Shown: piece after piece, positions 1-8,422 of the stretch | Position numbering within the stretch: the stretch's first letter is position 1 | Layout of the letters: each line of letters opens with the position of its first letter | DNA from: Candidatus Gastranaerophilales bacterium | GTDB taxonomy: Bacteria > Cyanobacteriota > Vampirovibrionia > Gastranaerophilales > Gastranaerophilaceae | Length of the DNA: 64,000 nucleotides | Reading direction: 5' to 3' | NCBI GenBank assembly: GCA_028693235.1 | Contig: JAQUVW010000002.1 | Location: forward strand, 423,504 to 487,503 | Notes under the pieces: generated by a model | Seen by the model: only the letters and a program-made list of their open reading frames with translations | What the model was told of the DNA's origin: nothing | Database searches by the model: none | Made by a program: the position numbers and the translations under genes

Positions 1-81
1 AGGCTTAGACTTTTAAAACAGTTTAATATTCGTTCAATGTTGATTATAGCACTTTGTGTTGTTGCTTTTTTATGGTTTTAG
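1..81 (+). CDS. C-terminal end of a membrane protein (partial)
   Basis: Frame 1 is open from the window edge to a TAG at 79-81 and gives 26 residues: a basic stretch (RLRLLKQ) followed by a hydrophobic run that ends in VVAFLWF. This looks like the last transmembrane helix of a protein whose body lies upstream of the window. Family unknown. The call rests only on the hydrophobic end and the clean stop. Confidence 0.5.
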   Translation, partial: RLRLLKQFNIRSMLIIALCVVAFLWF

Positions 82-155
82 TCTTTTAAATACTCTTTGT
101 TCTTAGCGAAGTGAAGTATTTTAGCCTATTCAATCTCCTCCAACACTTAAATAAG

Positions 156-184
156 TTGAAAAGATATTGTATTTAGTTTATAAA
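156..184 (+). promoter_or_regulatory. sigma70-type promoter of trkA-trkH
   Basis: TTGAAA at 156-161 and TATAAA at 179-184 are separated by exactly 17 bases, which predicts a start near 191. An AAGGA ribosome site follows just before the trkA ATG at 206. Confidence 0.6.
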
Positions 185-205
185 TTAATAGAATAAGGAT
201 AATTT

Positions 206-1546
206 ATGCGAATTGTAATTTTTGGTGCAAATGAACTTGGTTGCTTGATTGCGACAGAACTCTTTGAAGACCACGATATAACAATAATAGACAAAGAAGA
301 AAACAGAAGCGATGATTTTAATAAACTTGATATAAGCTTCGTCCACGGAAACGGCTCCAATATAAAAGTCTTGGAAACCGCACAAATACAAAATGCAGAC
401 GTGTTTATTGCTTGCACGGATATGGAGGAGGCAAACATAGTCGCTTGCCTAACCGCCAAAAGCATGAGCCCTGTAAAAACCGTATGTTTCGTGAAAAAAC
501 AAGAATATTTGGAATCATTGTCATTGGTAAAAGGTTCAAAATATCAAGCAGAGCTGTTGATTGACCATGTGATATGGCCTGAAGAGCTTTTAACTCAAGA
601 AATTTTTAGAATAATAACGGTTCCAAATGCGATTGACGTTGAAAATTTTGCCCAAGGTAAAGCTCGACTTTTTGAGTATAGAATTAAGGAAGAATCCAAA
701 ATTTTGAATAAAACAATCAAAGATTGTTGTTTCCCTGATGAAACATTGATTGTGGGTATAACGAGAGATGCAAAATTGTTTATTCCTGATGGTGAAACGA
801 CTTTGGAACTTAATGATAAAGTCATTTTTATGGGGTCTGCCTATTCGTTAGATATATTGGCAGGTGAATTTTTCCAACGTGCCGAGATGATTAAATCCGT
901 AAGTATTATTGGTGGAGGAAGTGTCGGAATGATGCTTGCTCAAAATTTAGAAAAAATGAACATCAGAACTAAAATCATCGAAAAAGATTATAAAAGATGT
1001 GAATTTTTGACGGAAAATTTGAAGAAAACATTGGTTTTGCATGGTGATGGTACTAACTTGGAGCTTTTAGAGTCTGAGTCTATAGGAGAGAGTGAAGTCG
1101 TTGTTAGTGTTACGAATAATGATGAAAAAAATCTTTTATGCTCGTTACTTGCAAAGCAATTAGGGGTAAGTAAAATAATTACAAGGGTTTCAAAAGATGC
1201 AAATGCGGCGTTGTTTGAAAAAGTCGGAATTGATGTAGCTGTTTCTCCTAATGAAGCTGCTATAGATGAGATTGAAAACCACTTGATTGAAACAGATGTG
1301 GATATTTTGGCAACAGTAGAACGTGGTCAGGGCGAAATTATCGAAATCACGGTTCCTCAAAAATTCGAGTATAAAAGGATTATGGATTTGCAGTTACCCG
1401 TAAAAGCAATCATTGCAATAATTCAAAGATGGAATAAGGTAATAATTCCAAAAGGTACAACGCATGTTATGGCGAATGATAATTTGATTATATTTACCAC
1501 CAAAGAAAACTCAAATACGATAAAAGAGTTTTTTAAGAAAGCTTGA
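206..1546 (+). CDS. trkA: Trk potassium uptake system, NAD-binding regulatory subunit TrkA
   Basis: Cytoplasmic gating subunit that binds nucleotide and controls the TrkH potassium channel. At 446 residues it has the usual full length of a two-repeat TrkA: a Rossmann RCK-N domain starting IVIFGANELG, an RCK-C domain (about residues 145-220), a second Rossmann domain starting SIIGGGSVGMM (about 233) and a second RCK-C at the end. The first glycine motif reads GANELG, a little looser than GxGxxG. The start is an ATG with AAGGA in front. The stop is followed after 3 bases by trkH, so the two form an operon expressed from the promoter at 156-184. Confidence 0.93.
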   Translation: MRIVIFGANELGCLIATELFEDHDITIIDKEENRSDDFNKLDISFVHGNGSNIKVLETAQIQNADVFIACTDMEEANIVACLTAKSMSPVKTVCFVKKQEYLESLSLVKGSKYQAELLIDHVIWPEELLTQEIFRIITVPNAIDVENFAQGKARLFEYRIKEESKILNKTIKDCCFPDETLIVGITRDAKLFIPDGETTLELNDKVIFMGSAYSLDILAGEFFQRAEMIKSVSIIGGGSVGMMLAQNLEKMNIRTKIIEKDYKRCEFLTENLKKTLVLHGDGTNLELLESESIGESEVVVSVTNNDEKNLLCSLLAKQLGVSKIITRVSKDANAALFEKVGIDVAVSPNEAAIDEIENHLIETDVDILATVERGQGEIIEITVPQKFEYKRIMDLQLPVKAIIAIIQRWNKVIIPKGTTHVMANDNLIIFTTKENSNTIKEFFKKA

Positions 1547-1549
1547 TAA

Positions 1550-3010
1550 ATGAGAACGTCACACATACTTATAGCAATCAGTTTAGTATTAAAATACATA
1601 GCATTGGTGATATTGGCACCTTGCTTGGTTGCATTGTATTACAAGGATTATTATTCATTGATACCCTTTATAATGGCGTCATTCAGCTCTTATACGATTG
1701 GTGTTTTTTGTAATCCAAAAAAGGTTGACGGAAATAAATTGAACGACTTAAAAAAGTCAGAGGCATTATTTATAGTAGCCCTTTCTTGGATTATTTTCGG
1801 AGTAGTATCAGCGGTGCCGTATTTGTTTTATAATATAAGCCCTTTAAATGCTTTGTTTGAGGCGGTTTCAGGGATTACGACTACGGGTGCCACTATTTTG
1901 TCGGATTTTTCTTTGTACCCGAAAACAATGTTTTTCTGGCGTTCAATGAGCCAATGGCTTGGAGGTATGGGGATAATAGTTTTGTTTATAGCCATTTTGC
2001 CCCAATTTGCAGTTGCTGGCAGACAAATGTTTTTTGCAGAAGCACCTGGACCTACCGAGGACAAATTTACGCCCAGAATACGACATACGGCAACAGCCTT
2101 GTGGAAAATATATATAATATTAACCATATTAGAAATAGTGATATTGAAATTATGTGGAATGCCTTGGTTTGATTCATTTTGCAATTCATTTTCCACATTA
2201 GCGGCAGGTGGATTTTCGCCTAACCCGAAAAGCATATGGGGCTATAATTGTCCGATATATGTTTGGGTTATTTCGTTATTTATGTTTTTGTCGGGTGCAA
2301 ACTTTGCGTTGCAATATAAAATTATTACAAAACGAAAACCTATGAGCTTGTTTAAAGATGAGGAGTTCAATTGGTATTCTGTAATAGTATTAGGGTTTGC
2401 GTGTGTAATTGCGTTGATATTGTTTTTAAATCACGAATATGGTTTTGTTGCATCTTTTAGAGAATCTTTATTTCAGGTTATAAGTATAATAACCACAACC
2501 GGATTTGCGTCTGCTGATTTTAATTTATGGGCATTCAGTGCGAAGGCATTTTTATTTGTTTTGATGTTTGTTGGTGGTTGTGCAGGCTCTGCAGGTGGTG
2601 GCGTTAAGGTAGTTAGGCTTGTATTTATTTTTAAATATATTAAGCGTCAAATAACTCAAATCCATCATCCGAACGGGGTTTATCCTATTAGGATAAACAA
2701 AGTTTCTATTTCAAGCGAGATAGTTAAACAGTTGCTTGGGTTTGTGATTTTTTATTATTTAATTTTTGCAGTTTCAGCTTTTGTGACAAGTATAATTGAA
2801 CATAATCTTATAATCGGAATGACTGGTGCTATTACTACTTTAGGTAACATTGGCCCGGGTTTTGGCTTGATTGGTCCTATGGGAAGCTTTGTTGTTTTGA
2901 GTCCTTTAACAAAGATTATTTATATAATAAATATGCTTGTCGGAAGATTAGAGCTTATTCCGTTTTTGGCACTTTTACACCCTGATTTTTGGACTAATGT
3001 AAAAAGATAA
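1550..3010 (+). CDS. trkH: Trk potassium uptake system, membrane subunit TrkH
   Basis: Potassium-conducting inner-membrane protein of 486 residues, normal for TrkH. All four pore loops of the superfamily of K transporters can be read in order: SGITTTGATIL, STLAAGGFS, SIITTTGFAS and TTLGNIGPGFG, each with the filter glycine. Hydrophobic helices fill the rest. It starts 3 bases after the trkA stop and is presumably translated together with it. TrkA and TrkH together make a complete Trk/Ktr-type uptake system. Confidence 0.95.
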   Translation: MRTSHILIAISLVLKYIALVILAPCLVALYYKDYYSLIPFIMASFSSYTIGVFCNPKKVDGNKLNDLKKSEALFIVALSWIIFGVVSAVPYLFYNISPLNALFEAVSGITTTGATILSDFSLYPKTMFFWRSMSQWLGGMGIIVLFIAILPQFAVAGRQMFFAEAPGPTEDKFTPRIRHTATALWKIYIILTILEIVILKLCGMPWFDSFCNSFSTLAAGGFSPNPKSIWGYNCPIYVWVISLFMFLSGANFALQYKIITKRKPMSLFKDEEFNWYSVIVLGFACVIALILFLNHEYGFVASFRESLFQVISIITTTGFASADFNLWAFSAKAFLFVLMFVGGCAGSAGGGVKVVRLVFIFKYIKRQITQIHHPNGVYPIRINKVSISSEIVKQLLGFVIFYYLIFAVSAFVTSIIEHNLIIGMTGAITTLGNIGPGFGLIGPMGSFVVLSPLTKIIYIINMLVGRLELIPFLALLHPDFWTNVKR

Positions 3011-3056
3011 ATTTGTTGCGATTGCAAAAAATAGAGGACTATAGTCTAATATAGCT

Positions 3057-4328
3057 ATGGATATTACGATAGAAAAACGAAAAACTCCACTTAAAGGCGT
3101 TATAGAGATACCTTCAGATAAGTCGATAAGTCATAGAGCCGCAATGTTTTCCGCTTTAACGGGTGGACGAGTTAAAATATCAAATTTTTCAAAAGGAGCA
3201 GATTGTCATAGCTCTTTAAATATTGTTAAAAAGCTTGGGTGCAAAGTTGATTTTTTAGACGATAAAACAGTCATAGTTGATGCTTCAAAGGCTTTGAATG
3301 CACCTGATGCTGTTCTTGATTGTGGAAATTCAGGCACGACAATGAGATTGATGTCTGGGATTTTGGCAGGGCAAAGTTTTAATTCTGAACTTGTTGGTGA
3401 TGTTAGCCTTTCGAAAAGACCTATGAAGCGGGTTATTTCGCCGCTGGAACTTATGGGGGCTAAGCTGGAGCATAAAGATTATAAGGCACCTTTGAAGATA
3501 CAGGGGCAAAAGCTAAATGGTGTAGATTATGTGTCGCAATTATCGTCAGCACAAGTCAAGTCTTGTGTCTTGTTGGCAGGGCTTTTTTCAGAGGGGGTTA
3601 CTTCGTTTGTTGAACCTTTCAAATCAAGAAATCATACAGAATTGATGCTTAAATATCTCGGAGCAGATATAAAAGTTGACGGAAATAAGGTTTCGATAAA
3701 GAAATCCAAGCTTCAAGCAAAAGATATTTCTATCTGCGGAGATATTTCATCAGCTGCATTTTTTATGGTGGCGGCGAGTATTGTTCCAGACTCCGATATA
3801 ACCTTGATAAATGTGGGGGTAAATGAAACCCGCTCCGGAATAATCGATGCTTTGATACAAATGAATGCAGATATTCAAGTTTTAAATGAACGAGAAATTT
3901 CAGGCGAAAAAGTTGCAGATATAAGGGTTCGATATTCAAATTTGAAAGCCACTACTATTGAGGGAGCAATTATTCCAAGGTTGATAGATGAAATTCCTGT
4001 TCTTGCAGTAGCAGCTACACAGGCAGAAGGGACAACCGTGATAAAAGACGCCCAAGACCTTAGAAATAAAGAAGCCGATAGAATTAAATGTGTTAGTGAT
4101 GAACTGAAAAAACTCGGAGCCGACGTTGAAGAAACACCGGACGGCTTTTTGATAAAGGGCAAAAGTTCATTAAGTGGCGATTCAACTCATGAATGTTACC
4201 ACGACCATAGAATTGCGATGAGCCTTTATGTAGCAGGTTTGATTGCAGAAACCCCAATAACTGTAAATGAATTTCAGTGGGTTGATATATCATTTCCTGA
4301 GTTCTTGGACTTGATGTCTGATATCTAG
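3057..4328 (+). CDS. aroA: 3-phosphoshikimate 1-carboxyvinyltransferase (EPSP synthase)
   Basis: Sixth step of the shikimate pathway: joins PEP to shikimate-3-phosphate. 423 residues, a normal length. Visible family motifs are SDKSISHRA near the N-terminus (shikimate-phosphate binding), NSGTTMRLMSG (PEP site), SKRPM, RNHTELML, KEADRI and DHRIAMS near the end. No convincing ribosome site precedes the ATG. The intergenic segment holds a perfect 10-bp palindrome GACTATAGTC (3037-3046) next to TAATAT, so it may have its own promoter. The stop overlaps the end of the converging pilin remnant by 4 bases. Confidence 0.95.
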   Translation: MDITIEKRKTPLKGVIEIPSDKSISHRAAMFSALTGGRVKISNFSKGADCHSSLNIVKKLGCKVDFLDDKTVIVDASKALNAPDAVLDCGNSGTTMRLMSGILAGQSFNSELVGDVSLSKRPMKRVISPLELMGAKLEHKDYKAPLKIQGQKLNGVDYVSQLSSAQVKSCVLLAGLFSEGVTSFVEPFKSRNHTELMLKYLGADIKVDGNKVSIKKSKLQAKDISICGDISSAAFFMVAASIVPDSDITLINVGVNETRSGIIDALIQMNADIQVLNEREISGEKVADIRVRYSNLKATTIEGAIIPRLIDEIPVLAVAATQAEGTTVIKDAQDLRNKEADRIKCVSDELKKLGADVEETPDGFLIKGKSSLSGDSTHECYHDHRIAMSLYVAGLIAETPITVNEFQWVDISFPEFLDLMSDI

Positions 4329-4880
4329 TTTGGAGGTGGAGGTGGAGGTGGAGGTAATTGATTTTCACTCAAATCTATAGCACAATTTCTTGAGCTATTT
4401 CCCTCGATAATACATGCGGCAGGTCCTGCTAATGCTACGACAGCAGCTCCATTCATGTAATCTCCGGTTATGTTATTAAAGCTTTGTAGCCCAATAGTAT
4501 AACCGTCTTTCAAATCGTCTTTAGACAGGGTAAATTTATTAGGCTTTTTATCTCCATTAACGTCAATAGTAATTGCACAAAAACTGTTGTGTCCTTCAAT
4601 TGAAAAAGCCATACCGTCAGCAGTATAGAATGTAATATCTCCACTATAACGCCAACCTTCATTCACAGCTTTGCTTGAGGATGATGGCATTGAGCTTACT
4701 ATATTGAATCTTTTTTTAAAAAAGTTGTCGTACCAATCTTGACTGGTTGGACCCATGTCAATGCTTGTTCGTCCTGTTTCTGCATATTCAAGGTTGGATG
4801 CTTGTTGAAGCATTGAAACAGCTTTTTTCAGGGATGTTTTATATTCTTCTTGGTTTGTTTTGTTGATTAAAGATGGAATT
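4325..4880 (-). pseudogene. Type IV pilin-like protein lacking its N-terminal signal helix
   Basis: From IPSLINKTNQEEYK onward the protein matches the body of the pilins/pseudopilins common in Melainabacteria: the segment just after the hydrophobic helix, the glycine/tyrosine middle and the DVNGDKKPNKF motif. The part that should come first, the prepilin peptidase site and the ~20-residue hydrophobic helix, is missing. The open frame instead runs on to 4954 through unrelated sequence that is antisense to a helix-turn-helix gene. Homology therefore stops near 4875-4880 (inference from the pattern). The C-terminus is a run of eight prolines. Without the helix it could not be assembled or membrane-anchored, so I call it broken. 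Confidence 0.6.
4332..4355. repeat. Four tandem GGAGGT units
   Basis: (GGAGGT)x4, encoding the eight-proline tail of the pilin remnant on the minus strand. It is prone to slippage, so proline number may vary between strains. Confidence 0.8.
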
Positions 4881-5069
4881 TTCGGGAAAACATTGAAGCG
4901 GCTCAGAATGGAAAAGAAAAACGTGAGCTTAAATGAATTTGCACTTATGAACAATATAAGCAGGGGGCATCTGAGTAATATAGAAAAGGGAAAGCGAAAT
5001 ATTCAGTTGACAACTTTGTGGCGAATTGTTGGTGCTTTAGGGATGTCTTTTTCTGAATTTGCAGCATAA
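4860..5069 (+). CDS. Small XRE-family helix-turn-helix protein
   Basis: A 69-residue protein consisting of one Cro/C1-type DNA-binding domain: FGKTLKRLRMEK, then SLNEFALMNNISRGHLSNIEKG (helices 2-3), then TLWRIVGALGMSFSEF. The open frame begins at 4809 without any ATG. The given start is a TTG with no ribosome site, and the first codons are antisense to the truncated pilin. The true 5' end may have been lost in the rearrangement that cut the pilin, or translation may begin at the Met in RMEKK. The domain itself is convincing. Whether it is expressed is not. Confidence 0.55.
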   Translation: MLIKDGIFGKTLKRLRMEKKNVSLNEFALMNNISRGHLSNIEKGKRNIQLTTLWRIVGALGMSFSEFAA

Positions 5070-5188
5070 TTTCAAAATACATTGCCGTAGGGCTTTGATT
5101 TGGATAATTATTTTGAGAGCTAGAAGAGCCTGAAAAAGGTGAGTGCAATGAGGCTATAGAAACCGTCATAGCACTACACCATATCAAT

Positions 5189-8100
5189 TTAAACTAAAGC
5201 AGGTTCTTTATCTCTGTAGATTTCTATGCTGTTGTATGTTAGGGTTTCGTTTTGGTTGAAGAACTTTAATGCCTCGAGGTACGCACGAGCTGTATCTAAG
5301 GCTGTAAAACAAGGAGTTGAATACATTTCAGCTATTGTTCTTATTAAGAAACCTCTGTCTTGAGAGCCGTATCTTTTTGGGTCGTTGTTTGTCGTAGGGG
5401 CGTTTATTATGAAGCTTAGTTCTTTGTTTTTCATATTTCGTTGAATTTTTTCGATGTCGAAATTTTCGATTTCTTTAGAGTCAATTCCATATTGCGATAG
5501 GAAGTTATGAGTTCCTGTAGTTGCGATTAGTGTGTACCCCATTTCTGTAAGGGTTTGAGCGACATCAATGCAATCTTTTTTAAAGTGGTCATTTATAGAA
5601 ATCAAAACATTGCCTCTTTTGTTGCTCATTTCATAACCGGCTGCTAAAAATCCTTTTATGAGAGCTTTTTCGTAGGTAGTGTCTATACCGAGGACTTCCC
5701 CTGTAGACTTCATCTCAGGGGCTAAAGCGGGGTCAATTCTGTTTAGTTTTTGGAATGAGAAGATAGGGACTTTTGCACAAACAAGGTTTGTTTCTTTAGC
5801 GAGTCCTGTTTTGTATCCTTGCTCTATTATTGAGTTTCCGAGGATTGCGTTTATGGCAATGTCGACCATCGGAATACCTGTTACTTTGCTCAAAATCGGC
5901 ACTGTTCTTGAGGCTCTCGGGTTTACTTCAATGACATAGGGAATATTGTCTTTAAGGACAAATTGTATGTTCATTAAACCTTTTATTTGGAGCTCTTTTG
6001 CGATTTTTTCTGTATAAGAGATTAATTTTTCTTTGATTTCATTAGAGAGTTTTTGTGTAGGATAAATTGCAATACTGTCACCGGAGTGTATTCCTGCACG
6101 TTCTATATGCTCTGTTATCGCAGGAATAAGGACATTTTCGCCATCAGAAATTGCATCGAGTTCCATTTCAGAACCTTCAATATATTGGTCAATAAGGATA
6201 GGATGTTTGCCTGAAAATTTCAAAGCATTTTCTATGTAGCTTTCGAGCTCTTTTTTGTTGTAAACAACTTGCATACCACGTCCGCCTATTACGTAAGATG
6301 GGCGAACAAGTACAGGATAACCGAGCTCAAGAGCTTTTTGGCGAGCTTCGTCAATCGTGTAAACGGCACCACCTTTAGGTTGCGGGATATTCAATTTTCT
6401 CAAAAGTTGTTCAAATAGTTTTCTGTCTTCTGCTATATTTATTGATTCAAGACTGGTTCCGAGTATTTTTACGCCTCTTTTTTCGAGTTTAGAGGCGAGG
6501 TTGATAGCGGTTTGACCGCCAAATTGAACCATAACGCCACTTGGCGATTCTTTTTCAATTATGTTCATTATGTTTTCAATGTACATCGGCTCGAAAAACA
6601 ATTTGTCAGCGACGTCGAAATCTGTGCTTAATGTTTCCGGGTTAGAGTTTACTATTATTGATTCGTAGCCGTTTTTACGAACAGACCAGGCAGCGTGGAC
6701 GGAACAGTAGTCAAATTCGATGCCTTGCCCTATTCTGATTGGACCTGAGCCTAAAATCATTATGCTGTCTTTTTCGCTGACTTGATTTTCGTCAAATTCG
6801 TTATATGTTGAGTAGTAGTAAGGAGTGTAGGCTTTAAATTCAGCAGCACAGGTGTCCACCATTTTGAATGAGGCTTTTATGTTGTTTTGAGAGCGAAAAT
6901 CTTCTATTTCTTTTTGTTCACGGCAAGAGATAGAGGCTATTTCAGAGTCAAGGAAGCCTTTTTCTTTCGCTTCAATGTATAGAGCTTTTGTAAGTTCTTC
7001 TGATTTTAATCTTTGTTCAAAATCGACAAGATTTTTCATTTTGTTGATGAACCACTTATCAATTTTCGTGATTTTGTTTATTTCGTTTACGGAAATGCCT
7101 CTGCTCAAAGCTTCTGCTACTCTAAAGATTCGCCTGTCGTCTTGGACGTGGAGTAGGGCTTTTAATTCATCTTCACCGCAGTCCATGTGACAGCCTCTGA
7201 GAATCCCTGTAAATTTTGATTCTATAGAGGTTACAGCTTTTTTGAAGGAACTTTCGAAGGTTCTGCCAATTGCCATAACTTCGCCGGTCGCTTTCATTTT
7301 TGTACCGAGGATTCTGTCGCCGTGGGCAAATTTGTCAAAAGGCCACTTTGGGATTTTAGTTACAACGTAGTCTAATGCTGGTTCAAAAGCTGCTACGGTT
7401 TTTTGAGTTATTGAGTTTGTAATTTCGTGCAGGTTGTAACCGATAGCGATTTTTGTTGTGACTTTTGCTATTGGGTAGCCGGTTGCTTTAGAGGCTAAAG
7501 CTGATGAACGGCTGACTCTGGGATTGACTTCTATTACGTAATATTGGTTGCTTACAGGGTCTAGAGCGTATTGAACGTTGCAACCGCCTTCAATTTTTAA
7601 GGCTCTGATTATTTTTATGGAGGAGCTTCTGAGCATTTGATATTCTTTGTTTGTTAGGGTTTGAGATGGTGCTACAACATAGCTGTCACCTGTGTGAATA
7701 CCGATTGGGTCTATATTTTCCATGTTGCAAATTGTAATGCACGTGTCATTAGAATCACGCATAACCTCATATTCAATTTCTTTGTATCCGGCGATACTTT
7801 TTTCAACGAGCACTTGGGATATAGGGCTCATAGCAAGTCCTGTGCCGACAATATCTTCGAATTCTTCCATGTTGGAGGCGATGCCACCACCGGAACCGCC
7901 AAGAGTGTATGCGGGGCGAACTATTATCGGGAAGCCTATTTTTTGAGCGAATTTTTTTGCGTCATCAAAGCTTGAAACGCAGTCGCTTTCTGGGATTGGC
8001 TCATTTATTTCCATCATGAGATTTTTAAAGAGTTCACGGTCTTCTGCGTTTTGGATAGAGTCTATATTAGTGCCTAAAAGTTTCACATTGTATTTGTCGA

Positions 8101-8422
8101 AAACACCTTGTTCGCTTAGCTCTACAGCGAGGTTTAAACCTGTTTGACCGCCTAGAGTTGCAATTATTCCGTCAGGGCGTTCTTTTTTTATAATGAAGGT
8201 CAAAGCTTCTATGGTTAGGGGCTCAATGTAGACTTTGTCAGCGATGTCTTCATCGGTCATGATTGTTGCTGGGTTTGAGTTTACGAGGATTACTTTTAGA
8301 TTTTCTTCTTTAAGAGCTCTGCAAGCTTGAACTCCAGCGTAATCAAATTCCGCTGCTTGTCCTATCACTATTGGACCTGAACCTATTACAAGAACTTTTT
8401 TTATATCTAAATTTTTTGGCAT
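5189..8422 (-). CDS. carB: Carbamoyl-phosphate synthase, large subunit
   Basis: Makes carbamoyl phosphate from bicarbonate, ammonia and two ATP; first step of pyrimidine (and arginine) synthesis. 1077 residues, normal. Two homologous halves can be read: LVIGSGPIVIGQAAEFDYAG opens the first and ILGSGPIRIGQGIEFDY the second, each followed by an ATP-grasp domain with EVNPR. The C-terminal methylglyoxal-synthase-like regulatory domain (NVLISINDHFKK through TTGTHNFL) is present, so allosteric control is likely. The first codons overlap the end of carA by 16 bases. Last gene of the pyr operon; about 120 bases with no clear terminator follow. Confidence 0.97.
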   Translation of the reverse strand: MPKNLDIKKVLVIGSGPIVIGQAAEFDYAGVQACRALKEENLKVILVNSNPATIMTDEDIADKVYIEPLTIEALTFIIKKERPDGIIATLGGQTGLNLAVELSEQGVFDKYNVKLLGTNIDSIQNAEDRELFKNLMMEINEPIPESDCVSSFDDAKKFAQKIGFPIIVRPAYTLGGSGGGIASNMEEFEDIVGTGLAMSPISQVLVEKSIAGYKEIEYEVMRDSNDTCITICNMENIDPIGIHTGDSYVVAPSQTLTNKEYQMLRSSSIKIIRALKIEGGCNVQYALDPVSNQYYVIEVNPRVSRSSALASKATGYPIAKVTTKIAIGYNLHEITNSITQKTVAAFEPALDYVVTKIPKWPFDKFAHGDRILGTKMKATGEVMAIGRTFESSFKKAVTSIESKFTGILRGCHMDCGEDELKALLHVQDDRRIFRVAEALSRGISVNEINKITKIDKWFINKMKNLVDFEQRLKSEELTKALYIEAKEKGFLDSEIASISCREQKEIEDFRSQNNIKASFKMVDTCAAEFKAYTPYYYSTYNEFDENQVSEKDSIMILGSGPIRIGQGIEFDYCSVHAAWSVRKNGYESIIVNSNPETLSTDFDVADKLFFEPMYIENIMNIIEKESPSGVMVQFGGQTAINLASKLEKRGVKILGTSLESINIAEDRKLFEQLLRKLNIPQPKGGAVYTIDEARQKALELGYPVLVRPSYVIGGRGMQVVYNKKELESYIENALKFSGKHPILIDQYIEGSEMELDAISDGENVLIPAITEHIERAGIHSGDSIAIYPTQKLSNEIKEKLISYTEKIAKELQIKGLMNIQFVLKDNIPYVIEVNPRASRTVPILSKVTGIPMVDIAINAILGNSIIEQGYKTGLAKETNLVCAKVPIFSFQKLNRIDPALAPEMKSTGEVLGIDTTYEKALIKGFLAAGYEMSNKRGNVLISINDHFKKDCIDVAQTLTEMGYTLIATTGTHNFLSQYGIDSKEIENFDIEKIQRNMKNKELSFIINAPTTNNDPKRYGSQDRGFLIRTIAEMYSTPCFTALDTARAYLEALKFFNQNETLTYNSIEIYRDKEPALV

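Noticed and set aside
1828..2235. 135-codon minus-strand ORF opposite trkH
   Set aside because: Mirror of the conserved pore loops; no independent evidence.
4332..4355. GGAGGT repeat as a CRISPR or regulatory repeat
   Set aside because: It is a simple hexamer repeat encoding the proline tail of the pilin remnant.
4945..5187. 80-codon minus-strand ORF after carB
   Set aside because: Half of it is the antisense of the HTH domain. The first part looks slightly protein-like (FSGSSSSQNNYPNQSP) but has no ribosome site and no recognised family.
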